Notes under the pieces: generated by a model
The model's database searches: none
The model's input: the letters and a program-made list of their open reading frames with translations, nothing else
What the model was told of the DNA's origin: nothing
Translations under genes and position numbers: made by a program
Shown: positions 42,366 to 52,132 of the stretch, one piece after another
Numbering within the stretch: position 1 is the stretch's first letter
Layout: each line of letters starts with the position of its first letter
NCBI RefSeq assembly: GCF_029439465.1
Contig: NZ_JAROAV010000001.1
Span: forward strand, 1 to 64,000
Reading direction: 5' to 3'
Length of the DNA stretch: 64,000 nt
DNA from: Luteipulveratus flavus
GTDB lineage: Bacteria > Actinomycetota > Actinomycetes > Actinomycetales > Dermatophilaceae

Positions 42366-43103
42366 TCACCTCGCGGCGCGCAGCACGTCGAACTCGGCGC
42401 CGGGCGTGTTCGGGTCGAAGCCGTGCTCGATCAGCCAGCGGGCCGCGCGCAGGCTGCGTACCGACCACCACGCCCGCACCACGTCGACGTCGATGCCGTC
42501 GCCGTACCCGGCGAGGAGGTGCTCGAGCTGCTCTGCGTGGCCGAGCGTCAGGGTCGCGAGGTCGTAGTGCGCGTCGCCCTGCGCGGCCTCGGACCAGTCC
42601 AGGACGCCGGTGACCTCGTCCTCCGCGACGAAGACGTGCGTGATCTGCAGGTCGCCGTGGACGAACACCGGCGTCGACGGGCGCAGGGCGGTCTCGGCGA
42701 CGCGGCGGTTCCGAGCGACCAGGTCGGCGGGCAGGACGCCGGTGCCGACGAGCCACTCGCACTCGGCGTCGAGGTGGGACCTGATCGCGTCGACGTCCTG
42801 ACCGGGCCGCGCTGGCAGAGGCGCGTCGTGCAGCGTCCGTACGACGGCACCCGCGGCCGCCCATGCCGCCGGGGAGGCGGGCGACGGCGTACCGAGCCTG
42901 CCGAGCGCCGTGCCCGGTAGGGCGGCGAGGGCGAGCACGTGCGGCTTGCGCCAGAGGATCTGCGGCGTCGGGACCGGCGCCGTGGCCATCGCCTCGGCCT
43001 CGACGTCCAGGCGTTCCTGGTCGCTGTCGATCTTGAGGAACGTGTCACCGACCCGCAGCGTCGCGCGCTCGCTGTGGGCAACGACGACATCGACCTCGGT
43101 CAT
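42366..43103 (-). CDS. Aminoglycoside-phosphotransferase-like kinase (245 aa)
   Basis: APH fold: VFVHGDLQITHVFVAEDEV carries the catalytic Asp (HGDxxxxN-like, with T-H in place of N), GVLDWSEAAQGDAHYDLATL the metal-binding Asp. The N-lobe is short (RATLRVGDTFLKIDSDQERLDVEAEAMA). ATG 43103 fits homology; GGAGG is too close to it, and ATG 43124 is the alternative. It may phosphorylate a small molecule; resistance is not implied. Confidence 0.88.
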   Translation of the reverse strand: MTEVDVVVAHSERATLRVGDTFLKIDSDQERLDVEAEAMATAPVPTPQILWRKPHVLALAALPGTALGRLGTPSPASPAAWAAAGAVVRTLHDAPLPARPGQDVDAIRSHLDAECEWLVGTGVLPADLVARNRRVAETALRPSTPVFVHGDLQITHVFVAEDEVTGVLDWSEAAQGDAHYDLATLTLGHAEQLEHLLAGYGDGIDVDVVRAWWSVRSLRAARWLIEHGFDPNTPGAEFDVLRAAR

Positions 43104-43191
43104 ACCTCCATCCTGCGTCGGCATGATCCACGGTCGCCACCCGTTTGCGGTGCAGCCGGCAGCGGGCGACCGCACGCCGGGTCGTTGCGGT

Positions 43192-44037
43192 CTACGTGAC
43201 GAGGGACTGCGTGCCCAGGACGAGGGCGAGCGCCAGCCGGTCGGCATCCTCGGTGCCGGGCTCGGCGGTGTAGACCGAGATTCGTAGGTCGTCGAGAGAG
43301 ACGAGCAGGGTGTCGCAGTCGAGGGTGATCCGCCCGACGTCCGGATGGTCGACGACCTTGCGCCGCGACCGGTCGGCGGGCGGTGCGGGCGTGGGCGCCT
43401 CCCACAGCGCGACGAACCCCGGTGCGGATTCACCGAGCTCGTGGACGAGGCGCCGCAGCCTCCGGTCGGTGGGGTAGCGGGCCGTGGTCAGCCGGAGGTC
43501 GGCGACGAGGAGCGCCACGTGCCGGGCGTGCTCCTCGGGGGTGTGGACCACCCGGCTCGGAAGGCCGTTGAGGTGGCGCCACACGGCGTTGCGCTCCAGG
43601 CCGCGCCAGCCCGTCGTGTCGCCCATCAGGGCGTCGTAGTGCGCGTTGGCGGTCACCAGCGTCCAGGTGGCGTCGTACACGACGACAGGCGTGTGGGCCA
43701 GGCGGTCGAGCATGCGCTGGACGCTCGGGGGTACGTGTGAGGGGACGACCTCGGCGCCGGGCACGGCCACGCCGGCGAGCTCGTACAGCAGAGTGCGGTC
43801 GCCGTCCGAGAGGCGCAGCGCCCGGGCCAGCGACGCGACGACCTGCGTCGAGGGCGCCGTCGCGCGGCCCTGCTCCAGCCGGGTGAGGTAGTCGGGGGAG
43901 ATGCCCGCGAGCAGGGCGAGCTCCTCGCGGCGCAGGCCCGCAGCGCGCCGACGCTGCCCGACCGGCAGGCCCACCGACTGCGGCGTGACCTGGTCGCGCC
44001 ACCGGCGCAGGGCGCTGCCGAGGTCCAGTGACTCCAT
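43192..44037 (-). CDS. XRE-family regulator with MmyB-like ligand domain (281 aa)
   Basis: HTH at residues ~25-90 (GQRRRAAGLRREELALLAGISPDYLTRLEQGRATAPSTQVVASLARALRLSD), followed by the MmyB-like PAS-related domain (VVVYDATWTLVTANAHYDALMGD, RNAVWRHL, LVADLRLTTARYPTD, WWE-like end). These regulators usually repress a divergent SDR gene, exactly the arrangement here with the SDR at 44139. Confidence 0.93.
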   Translation of the reverse strand: MESLDLGSALRRWRDQVTPQSVGLPVGQRRRAAGLRREELALLAGISPDYLTRLEQGRATAPSTQVVASLARALRLSDGDRTLLYELAGVAVPGAEVVPSHVPPSVQRMLDRLAHTPVVVYDATWTLVTANAHYDALMGDTTGWRGLERNAVWRHLNGLPSRVVHTPEEHARHVALLVADLRLTTARYPTDRRLRRLVHELGESAPGFVALWEAPTPAPPADRSRRKVVDHPDVGRITLDCDTLLVSLDDLRISVYTAEPGTEDADRLALALVLGTQSLVT

Positions 44038-44077
44038 CCCGCCAGTCTGCCCCCGGAGGCCCGGACGAAGGTGGCCC

Positions 44078-44093
44078 TGTCGTTCCTACGACA
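44078..44093. promoter_or_regulatory. Dyad operator between the XRE regulator and SDR genes
   Basis: TGTCG-TTCCTA-CGACA is a perfect 5-bp-arm dyad with a 6-nt spacer in the 101-nt region between the two divergent genes, followed by AAGGAGG. Probable binding site of the adjacent XRE regulator. Confidence 0.5.
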
Positions 44094-44138
44094 AGGAGGG
44101 ACCTGGTGTGGGGCCGGGGCCGCGCGCACGCTCGAGGC

Positions 44139-45056
44139 ATGACGACAGTCCTGATCACCGGTCCGACGCGCGGCCTCGGACGAGCCACCACTCTGGCGCT
44201 CGCGCACAACCCGAAGCTGCACCACCTCCTCCTCGTCGGACGGGAGGGTCCGGCCTTGCGCGGGGTCGGCGAGGAGGCACGGCGCTACGGCGTCGACGTC
44301 CACGAGATCGGCTGCGACCTGTCGCGCCTCGCCGACGTGCGCGCAGCAGCAGGCGTCGTGCGATCCCTGGTGGACGAGGGCCGGGTGGGCCCGGTGGACG
44401 CGCTGGTGGCGAACGCCGGGGCCATGACGACGGACACCCGTCTCGCGTCGGCGGACGGCTACGAGATGACGTTCGCCGTCAACTACCTCGCGCACGCCCA
44501 GCTGATCGGCGACCTGGTCGACGCCCTCGCCGACCACGCCCGCATCCTGCTGATCGGTTCGAACACCTACCACGCCAACGTCTGGCGGCGGCTCCTGCAC
44601 GTCCCGGCTGCCGACTGGCGCGACCCGGTCGAGCTGGCGAGACCCGCTGGGGGAGAGGACAACCCGGGCACCGAGGCCGCCGGCGTCGCGTACTCCGACG
44701 CCAAGCTGGCCATCCTCTACTACGCCCACGAGCTCCAGCGCCGCATCGGCGAGAAGGCCGGCGTTGCGGTGTTCGAGCCCGGCTGGATGCCCGGCACCGC
44801 CCTGGGCCGCGACGCCCCCGAGCCGGTCCAGCGGATCGGACGCGGGCTGGCTCGCCTGCCCGGCGTGGCAACGCCGGAGCGGTCCGGCCCCGTGCTGGCG
44901 TCCATGGCCCTCGACGACCGGTGGGCAGACGTGCGGGACGGCGCCTTCGTCGTTCGCGGGAAGGTCACCGAGGTGAAGCCCTTCGCCCACGACCGGGACC
45001 GGGAGGCGCGGCTCTGGGACGCGACCGCTCAGCTGCTCGAGGCCGCCCGCCGGTAG
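44139..45056 (+). CDS. Short-chain dehydrogenase/reductase (305 aa)
   Basis: TVLITGPTRGLGRATTLALAH is the TGxxxGxG motif; DALVANAGAM is NAG; FAVNYLAHAQLIGDLV follows; ILLIGSNTYHAN has the Ser and AYSDAKLAILYYAHEL the Y-x3-K pair. Resembles retinol-dehydrogenase-like SDRs. NAD(P)-dependent oxidoreductase of unknown substrate. Start ATG 44139; divergent from its likely regulator. Confidence 0.94.
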   Translation: MTTVLITGPTRGLGRATTLALAHNPKLHHLLLVGREGPALRGVGEEARRYGVDVHEIGCDLSRLADVRAAAGVVRSLVDEGRVGPVDALVANAGAMTTDTRLASADGYEMTFAVNYLAHAQLIGDLVDALADHARILLIGSNTYHANVWRRLLHVPAADWRDPVELARPAGGEDNPGTEAAGVAYSDAKLAILYYAHELQRRIGEKAGVAVFEPGWMPGTALGRDAPEPVQRIGRGLARLPGVATPERSGPVLASMALDDRWADVRDGAFVVRGKVTEVKPFAHDRDREARLWDATAQLLEAARR

Positions 45057-45128
45057 GTCTGGGCGGCGGTGGCCGGTCGGCTCGGCGAGCCGACCTCACG
45101 TTTCGGCGGCCGCGGGCGTCTTCGGAGC

Positions 45129-45620
45129 ATGACACTTCTCATCACCGGGATGCCCGGCGCCGACCTCCTGACGATGCTCGCGACGGGCCGGGACGACACC
45201 GGCGCCGCGATCGAGCCGTTCGAGGACGAGGAGGGCGGGTGGCGACTGCGCTGCTGCCTGCAGGACTCACGGCCGGGTGACCGACTCGCCGTCATCGGTT
45301 ACTCGCCGTTCGCATGGTCCGGCCCGTACCGCGAGACCGGACCTGTTGTCGTCCACGTCGAGGGCTGCCCGGGCCACGACGGCGGCTTCCCCGTCCAGTT
45401 CGAGGAGCGCGACCAGGTGATCCGCGCCTTCGGCGACGACGGCGGTCGGGTGAACACCCAGGTGTACGACCGGAACCGCCTCGTGCGCGCCGGTGCCGGA
45501 CTCGCCACGGCCATCGAGACGGTCCTGGCCGACCCACGCGTCCGCGAGGTCCACGCGCACAACGTGACCTCGCAGTGCTTCAGCTTCGCCGCCACGACCC
45601 CGGAGGACTCTGACCGCTGA
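45129..45620 (+). CDS. DUF1203-family protein (163 aa)
   Basis: GWRLRCCLQDSRPGDRLAVIGYSPFAWSGPYRETGPVVVHVEGC is the DUF1203 signature (Y-S-P-F ... GPYRETGPVxVH). Short cytoplasmic protein without membrane segments. The C-terminal VREVHAHNVTSQCFSF is also conserved in type. Function unknown. It follows the SDR gene by 72 nt on the same strand. Confidence 0.85.
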   Translation: MTLLITGMPGADLLTMLATGRDDTGAAIEPFEDEEGGWRLRCCLQDSRPGDRLAVIGYSPFAWSGPYRETGPVVVHVEGCPGHDGGFPVQFEERDQVIRAFGDDGGRVNTQVYDRNRLVRAGAGLATAIETVLADPRVREVHAHNVTSQCFSFAATTPEDSDR

Positions 45621-45702
45621 GCCTCCTGCGCCGTGCCGCGAGGGTCGTATCGCGCGGGCCGGCAGCGACCTCCTGGAAGCACGACCGACCACAGGGGGAA
45701 TC

Positions 45703-46332
45703 ATGTTCCGGACACGTCGTACACCGTCCCGTCGTACAGCCGCGATGCTGGCGTCCGCCGCCGCACTCGCCGTCGCCGCACCGGCTCTGTCGCCCGCGCC
45801 CGCGCAGGCGGACGACCGCTACCAGTACGAGATCACCAACTCCTTCAGTGGCCTGAAGGCCGACGTGATCTGGGCGTCCACGGCGGCGTACCAGCGGGTC
45901 TTCCTCTGGCCGAACAACACCAGCGCCTCACAGGAGTTCGACCTGCTCGACAGCGGCGGCGGGTACTTCCGCATCCGCGCGCGCCACTCCGGGCAGTGCC
46001 TGATGCTGGACTGGCGCTCCGGCTCGTACGGCAACGGGACGCCGATCATCCAGTATCCCTACTGCAGTGCGGGGTACGCGCCCGCCGAGTGGACCACCCG
46101 GTGGCTGTCGGGCACCCGGTGCTCGAACGGCATCTGCACCACCGGGGTGAACCAGATGCTGATCGTCAACCGCCGGACCGGCCGGTGCCTGGACGCCGCG
46201 AACAGTGCGGGTGGCCGCCCACCCGTGCAGGCGATGCTGCAGGAGTGGGACTGCGTCGGCTCGACCACCGACTGGAACATCGGCAACCAGGCCTGGGACA
46301 TCCTGCGGCCCGGACAGGTTCGGATCGACTAG
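45703..46332 (+). CDS. Secreted ricin-type beta-trefoil lectin (209 aa)
   Basis: Arg-rich signal peptide RTAAMLASAAALAVAAPALS ending near APAQA-DD. The rest is a ricin B-like trefoil: GYFRIRARHSGQCLMLDWRSGSYGNGTPIIQYPYC and LIVNRRTGRCLDAANSAGG with the Q-W-like repeats (LQEWDC). Four Cys pairs are plausible. Binds carbohydrate outside the cell; no catalytic domain is attached. A GGGGGAA stretch precedes the ATG. Confidence 0.9.
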   Translation: MFRTRRTPSRRTAAMLASAAALAVAAPALSPAPAQADDRYQYEITNSFSGLKADVIWASTAAYQRVFLWPNNTSASQEFDLLDSGGGYFRIRARHSGQCLMLDWRSGSYGNGTPIIQYPYCSAGYAPAEWTTRWLSGTRCSNGICTTGVNQMLIVNRRTGRCLDAANSAGGRPPVQAMLQEWDCVGSTTDWNIGNQAWDILRPGQVRID

Positions 46333-46358
46333 CTGCCGCGAGACCGGTGCCCGCAGCC

Positions 46359-46400
46359 CTCCCACGCGGTGGGGGTCAGTGCTCCTCCACCGCGTGGGAG
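46359..46400. terminator. Hairpin terminator between the lectin and MFS genes
   Basis: CTCCCACGCGGTGG (46359-46372) and CCACCGCGTGGGAG (46387-46400) are perfect complements with a 14-nt loop. It lies between convergent genes; the right arm overlaps the last MFS codons. Confidence 0.6.
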
Positions 46401-47854
46401 TCGGTCAGCGTGAGGGCACCGGCCACCGCGATCACGCCGACGACCACCGACAGCACGGCGTACGTGATGCGCTCGCCGTGGAAGAACGAGGTCACCAGCG
46501 CGTGGCTCCACGTCCCGGCAGGAAGCGTCGCGGTCACGAGGGCGGCGATCAGCGTCCCGACCAGTGCGGTGCCGACGCTGGTCCCGACCTCCTGCGCGGT
46601 GTCGTTGAGCGCGGCGCCCATCGACGTCCGGTTGGCTGGCATCGCGTCGACGAGGGCCACCGCGCAGATGGTCATGACGGTGCGCAGCCCGATCGTCATC
46701 AGCACCATGGCGACCGCGATCGCGAGGTAGCCGTGCGAGACGCCCCAGGCCAGCACCGCGAGTGAGGCGGCGAGGAAGATCGCGCCGATCAGGGAGGCGA
46801 CGCGGTGGCCGTACCGCTTGCCGAGCCACTCCGACAGCGGCGTCGCCAGGATCATCGTGACGATGATCGGCAGGTTCGCCAGGCCGGCGCGGACGGGCGT
46901 CCACCCGTACGCGTACTGGAAGTGCAGGATCAGCCCGAACATCACCGCGGCCATCGCGATGGCGGTCCCGATCTGGGCGAGGATCGCGCCGCGCACCGTG
47001 CCGTTGGCCAGGACGCCGAGGTCGAGCATCGGTGAGGCCGTGCGCCGCTCGTGCCACACCCAGGCCGTCGCGGCGGCGAGCGCGCCGCCGATCGAGGTGA
47101 GCGTGACCGCCGACAGCCAGCCGTGCTGCACGCCGCTGGTCAGCGACCAGCAGGCGAGCCCGATCATCGTGACGCTCAGCAGCGCGCCCGGCAGGTCGAG
47201 GGCGTCGCGGGTGAGGTCCTCGGGACGGTCGGCGGGCACGCCGAGGCGGACGCCGATGCAGGCGATCAGCGCGACCGGCGCGTTGACCAGCAGCAGCCAC
47301 TCCCACCCCACGTGGGCGAGGGCGGTGCCGCCGAGCAGCGGGCCGAGGACGAACCCGGACATGCCGACGACGATCATCACCGTCACCGCGCGCATCCGCA
47401 GGGCCTTGTCGTCGAACAGCCGGAAGACCAGCGAGTTCGTGATCGGCGCCATCGCGGCGGCCGCGACGCCGAGGGCGGCGCGCAGGGCGATGAGCGCGCC
47501 GGTTGTGTGCACCGCGAGGACGCCGAGGCTGAGCAGCCCGAACGCGGCGAGCCCGATGAGCAGGACGCGTCGCCGTCCCCACCGGTCGGCCACCGAACCC
47601 GCGGTCAGCAGCAGCCCGCCGAAGGTGAGCGAGTACGCACCGGTCACCCACTGCAGCGAGGTCGTGCCGCTGCCGAGGTCGCGGCCGATGGTCGGGAGCG
47701 CGATGGACAGCAGCGTGTTGTCGACCATCTCGACGAAGAACGCCAGGCACAGGGCAGCCAGCGGGATCCACGCCGCACGCAGCGACGTGTAGGTGTGGGA
47801 CGACGGCGACGATGTCGTCGTCGGGGTCTGGGTGGCGGTCGTGGTGTCCGTCAT
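46376..47854 (-). CDS. MFS transporter, EmrB/QacA-like (492 aa)
   Basis: EMVDNTLLSIALPTIGRDLGSG, GSVADRWGRRRVLLIG (motif A) and GFVLGPLLGGTALAHVGWEWLLLVNAP (motif C and DHA2-like signature) with ~14 membrane segments. SD AGGAGG 8 nt before ATG 47854; the upstream part of the frame is not conserved. A probable multidrug or metabolite exporter. No regulator adjoins it except the SCO6745-type HTH protein, which is divergent at 48034. Confidence 0.93.
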   Translation of the reverse strand: MTDTTTATQTPTTTSSPSSHTYTSLRAAWIPLAALCLAFFVEMVDNTLLSIALPTIGRDLGSGTTSLQWVTGAYSLTFGGLLLTAGSVADRWGRRRVLLIGLAAFGLLSLGVLAVHTTGALIALRAALGVAAAAMAPITNSLVFRLFDDKALRMRAVTVMIVVGMSGFVLGPLLGGTALAHVGWEWLLLVNAPVALIACIGVRLGVPADRPEDLTRDALDLPGALLSVTMIGLACWSLTSGVQHGWLSAVTLTSIGGALAAATAWVWHERRTASPMLDLGVLANGTVRGAILAQIGTAIAMAAVMFGLILHFQYAYGWTPVRAGLANLPIIVTMILATPLSEWLGKRYGHRVASLIGAIFLAASLAVLAWGVSHGYLAIAVAMVLMTIGLRTVMTICAVALVDAMPANRTSMGAALNDTAQEVGTSVGTALVGTLIAALVTATLPAGTWSHALVTSFFHGERITYAVLSVVVGVIAVAGALTLTDSHAVEEH

Positions 47855-48033
47855 GACGGGCCTCCTGTCGGGTGCGGCGGTGATGTCTTCGGCGAACATA
47901 GGGAGGCTCGGTTTCACGGCGGTTTCATCTCGCCCACACGACGGCGTACGACATGTCGTCTCGCGGGCCTGCCGTTCGTCGTACAAGTGAGAGGACGCCC
48001 GTCCCGGGCGCCCCGGACCACGGGAGCTGATCG

Positions 48034-48870
48034 GTGATGTCGCACACGACCTCCGCGACGACCGCCCGCCGCCTGTTCGAGGTGGTGGAGCCGGTCGGGG
48101 TGATCACCTACATGGCGCAGGAGCCGAACGACGCCGTCCGGGCTCTCGGGCTGCGGGGCGTCTGGGACGCCTACTTCGCCGGCCGCGCCGCGCCGCTGGG
48201 CACCACCATTCCGGCTGAGGCGGTGCACGCGATGTTCTACAACTTCGCGCCCGGCGAGGTCGCCCGCCACATCCCGAGCGTCTGGGAGAGAGTCACGCCC
48301 GAGCAGGCGATCACCGCCCGCGAGCGCGGCAGCGTCGCCGCCCTACGACGGGTCCTCGGCGACCGCGCGTCCACCCCGGAGATCGCCCGGGCCGCCGAGC
48401 TCGCGCTCCGGGCCGGGCGCGGCGCCCGCTCCGAGGGACGCCCGATGTACGCCGCCCTCCTGCCTCTCCCCGTCCCCACCGAGCCGCTCAACCGGCTCTG
48501 GCACGCTGCCACCCTGCTGCGCGAGCACCGCGGGGACGGGCACGTGGCCGCGCTGATGGCGTGCGGCATCGGCGGGACGGAGTGCCATGTGCTGCTCGCC
48601 CTGTCGGAAGGGATGCCCGCGGAGAAGTTCGGCCGGGTGAGCCACCTGCCGCAGGCTCAGCTCGGCGCGGTGATCGACGGGATGCGCGCTCGCGGCCTGA
48701 TCGACGAGACCGGTTGGCTGAGCGACGCCGGCCGTGAGACCAAGGCGCGGGTCGAGGCGCTGACCGACGAGCTCGCCGCGCCCGCGTACGACGTCCTGTC
48801 GGCGGACGAGGTCGAGCAGCTGATTGCCGACCTCGAACCTCTCGCGGCCGTGCTGAACGCCGCAGCATGA
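48034..48870 (+). CDS. SCO6745-family protein (278 aa)
   Basis: ARRLFEVVEPVGVITYMAQEPNDAVRALGLRGVWDAYFAGRAAPLG and FYNFAPGEVARHIPSVWE are characteristic of this actinobacterial family. The C-terminal third resembles a winged helix (VSHLPQAQLGAVIDGMRARGLIDETGWLSDAGRETKARVEALTDEL). Function not established; a regulatory role is possible. GTG 48034 or ATG 48037 both fit the upstream GGGAG. Divergent from the MFS exporter. Confidence 0.88.
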   Translation: MMSHTTSATTARRLFEVVEPVGVITYMAQEPNDAVRALGLRGVWDAYFAGRAAPLGTTIPAEAVHAMFYNFAPGEVARHIPSVWERVTPEQAITARERGSVAALRRVLGDRASTPEIARAAELALRAGRGARSEGRPMYAALLPLPVPTEPLNRLWHAATLLREHRGDGHVAALMACGIGGTECHVLLALSEGMPAEKFGRVSHLPQAQLGAVIDGMRARGLIDETGWLSDAGRETKARVEALTDELAAPAYDVLSADEVEQLIADLEPLAAVLNAAA

Positions 48871-48991
48871 GGAAGAAACGAACGGGCGCGACTCGCGTCC
48901 GGTCTGCCTCGCCCGGAGCTGTTCGGACCGACACGTCATCACCGAGAAAGCAGTCGCCTCCTGGTGCACGGTCGTTGTGGCGCAACGGGAC

Positions 48992-49936
48992 TCAGCGCGG
49001 AATGCGCAGCAGCAGCTTCCCGGTCGTCCGTCGCTCCTCGATCGCGCGATGGGCGTCGGCGGCGGCGGACGCGTCGTAGATGCCGCCGATCGTCGGTGTC
49101 AGCTCCCCCTCGGCCACCGCCGCGAAGAGCTCGGCCGCCGGAGCCTGCAACCGGCGGGGGTCGGAGCGCAGCATGTCGAGCAGGGAGAAGTCGACCACCC
49201 GCCCGTCGGCTTCCTCGAGCGCCGGAGCCTCGCCGCTCGCCCGCCCGAACGAGACGAGCCGCCCCGCGGGCGCCAACGCTCGCACCGACTCCTCGAACGT
49301 GCGGCCACCGACCATCTCCACGATCAGGTCGTACCCCGCGCCGTCGTTCGCGTCGATCAGCCGATCGGAGAGCTCGTGCGGATCCGCGTCAACGGTGGCG
49401 TGCGCACCCAGCTGACGTGCCAGCTCGCGTTTCGCCGAGGTCGAGGCCACCCCCACGACGCGCCGAGCGTCCGAACCCACGGCGAGCTGGACCGCGAGCG
49501 AGCCGACACCGCCCGCCGCTGCATGGATCGCCACCGTCTGCCCCGCACGCAGCTCGCCGACCACGCGGGTGACGAACAGCGCCGTGAGGCCCTGGAGGAG
49601 CGTGGCAGCGGCGGCCTCGTCGCTCACGCCGTCCGGCACATCGAACGTCAGCGCGGTGTCGGCTGCTGCCACCTGGGCGTATCCGCCGAACCCACCGGTC
49701 AGCGCTGCGACGCGTCTTCCGTCAGTGCGGGATGTCCCGACGACCTCGGCGCCGAGCACGACAGGAAGATCCGTCGTCACGTCGTAGGTGCCGCGGCGAC
49801 GCGACACGTCGGCGAAGTTGATGCCCGCCATCGTGACGTCGATGAGCTCCTGCTCGCCACGCGGAATCGGCTCGGGAACTGTCAACATCCGCAGCTCGTC
49901 CGCCGACCCGTACCGCTCGATCCCCACCGCGCGCAT
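48992..49936 (-). CDS. Zinc-independent quinone/alkene oxidoreductase, MDR family (314 aa)
   Basis: MRAVGIERYGSADELRMLTVPEPIP opens a medium-chain dehydrogenase; VALTGGFGGYAQVAAAD, LLQGLTALFVTRV and AIHAAAGGVGSLAVQLA (NADPH loop) follow; the structural zinc Cys cluster is absent, as in QOR-type enzymes. Ends RTTGKLLLRIP. Reduces quinones or enones with NADPH. Confidence 0.94.
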   Translation of the reverse strand: MRAVGIERYGSADELRMLTVPEPIPRGEQELIDVTMAGINFADVSRRRGTYDVTTDLPVVLGAEVVGTSRTDGRRVAALTGGFGGYAQVAAADTALTFDVPDGVSDEAAAATLLQGLTALFVTRVVGELRAGQTVAIHAAAGGVGSLAVQLAVGSDARRVVGVASTSAKRELARQLGAHATVDADPHELSDRLIDANDGAGYDLIVEMVGGRTFEESVRALAPAGRLVSFGRASGEAPALEEADGRVVDFSLLDMLRSDPRRLQAPAAELFAAVAEGELTPTIGGIYDASAAADAHRAIEERRTTGKLLLRIPR

Positions 49937-50079
49937 GCCGAGCAGGGTACGAAGCGACCGGCATCAGCCGACGACCGGTCCACGGGCGCCGGGTCCGCCG
50001 TGTCCCACTCCGGCAGCATCCCCGGCGCGCCGACCACGAGGGTCAGCGCCCCGGTCGAGTCGGCCGGTTGCGCTGGGGC

Positions 50080-50661
50080 TCAGTGCAGGGTCGGCCGGTA
50101 GACGAGCTCCTGGGTGCTGCCGTCGAGTGTGTGCTGCTCGAGCAGCTCCAGGTCGAGGTCGGGCATGTCCCCGAAGACCGGCTCGGTACCGGTCTGCCCG
50201 GTGAGGACGGGGAAGATCGTCACCCGGACGCGGTCGACCAGCCCGGCGGCCATCAGCGCCCGGTTGAGCGACAGGCTGCCGTGCGAGCGCAGCGGCACGT
50301 CGGACTCCTCCTTGAGCCGACCGACGATGTCGACGGCGTCGCCGCTCGCGACGGTCGCGTCGGGCCAGTCGAGGGGTTCCTGCAGGCTGGAGGAGACGAC
50401 GGTCGCGGGCATGTGGCGCATCCGGGTCACCCACGGGTCGAGTACCTCGGGCTGCTCCTCGCTGGTGGCGAGCAGCTGGACGAACTCGCGGTACGTGTTC
50501 GCGCCGAACACCATCCGCTGCTGTGGCTCGAACGAGGCGAGACGGTGGGCGAGCAGCTCGGGACCCTGCTTGCCCCAGTAGCCGCCCCAGTCACCCGGCT
50601 CGCGGTAGGACCCGTAGCCGTCGAGGCTGGAGAAGATGTCGAAGGTGTACATGGCGGTCAT
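50080..50661 (-). CDS. Dihydrofolate reductase / RibD C-terminal family protein (193 aa)
   Basis: FDIFSSLDGYGSYREPGDWGGYW (SxDG motif), MVFGANTYREFVQLL, VPLRSHGSLSLNRALMAAGLVDRVRVTIFPVL. Here the GGG of the cofactor loop reads HGS, a common variant. Same family as the 8355-8948 gene but only distantly alike. GAGGAGC before ATG 50661. Substrate unknown. Confidence 0.92.
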   Translation of the reverse strand: MTAMYTFDIFSSLDGYGSYREPGDWGGYWGKQGPELLAHRLASFEPQQRMVFGANTYREFVQLLATSEEQPEVLDPWVTRMRHMPATVVSSSLQEPLDWPDATVASGDAVDIVGRLKEESDVPLRSHGSLSLNRALMAAGLVDRVRVTIFPVLTGQTGTEPVFGDMPDLDLELLEQHTLDGSTQELVYRPTLH

Positions 50662-50821
50662 GGCGTGCTCCTCGTCCGTGGTCCCGTCGGGGCGACCGGG
50701 CGGCCGCTCCTCATCCTGACCACGAACGACCCGCCCCCTCTGCGACACCGTGCACGCTAGTCTCCGGAGCGCCCACATCTCGGTGGTGGTCGTCTCCGCC
50801 ACGTCGTCGATCGAGGACTGC

Positions 50822-52000
<1,179 letters not shown>

Positions 52001-52132
52001 GCGGGACGCTCGCCGACCGCCACAGCGCAGGGTGGGCCGACGAAGCGCCGGCTCGGGACCCGGATGTGACGAGTCGCGGAACGACGGGCTCCGGCTCTGG
52101 GAGAACGGGTGCGAGGCGCCTAGCGTGCTGCC

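Noticed and set aside
42366-43103. Aminoglycoside resistance gene
   Set aside because: Only the general APH fold is seen; residues that define clinical aminoglycoside kinases cannot be recognised, so resistance is not claimed.
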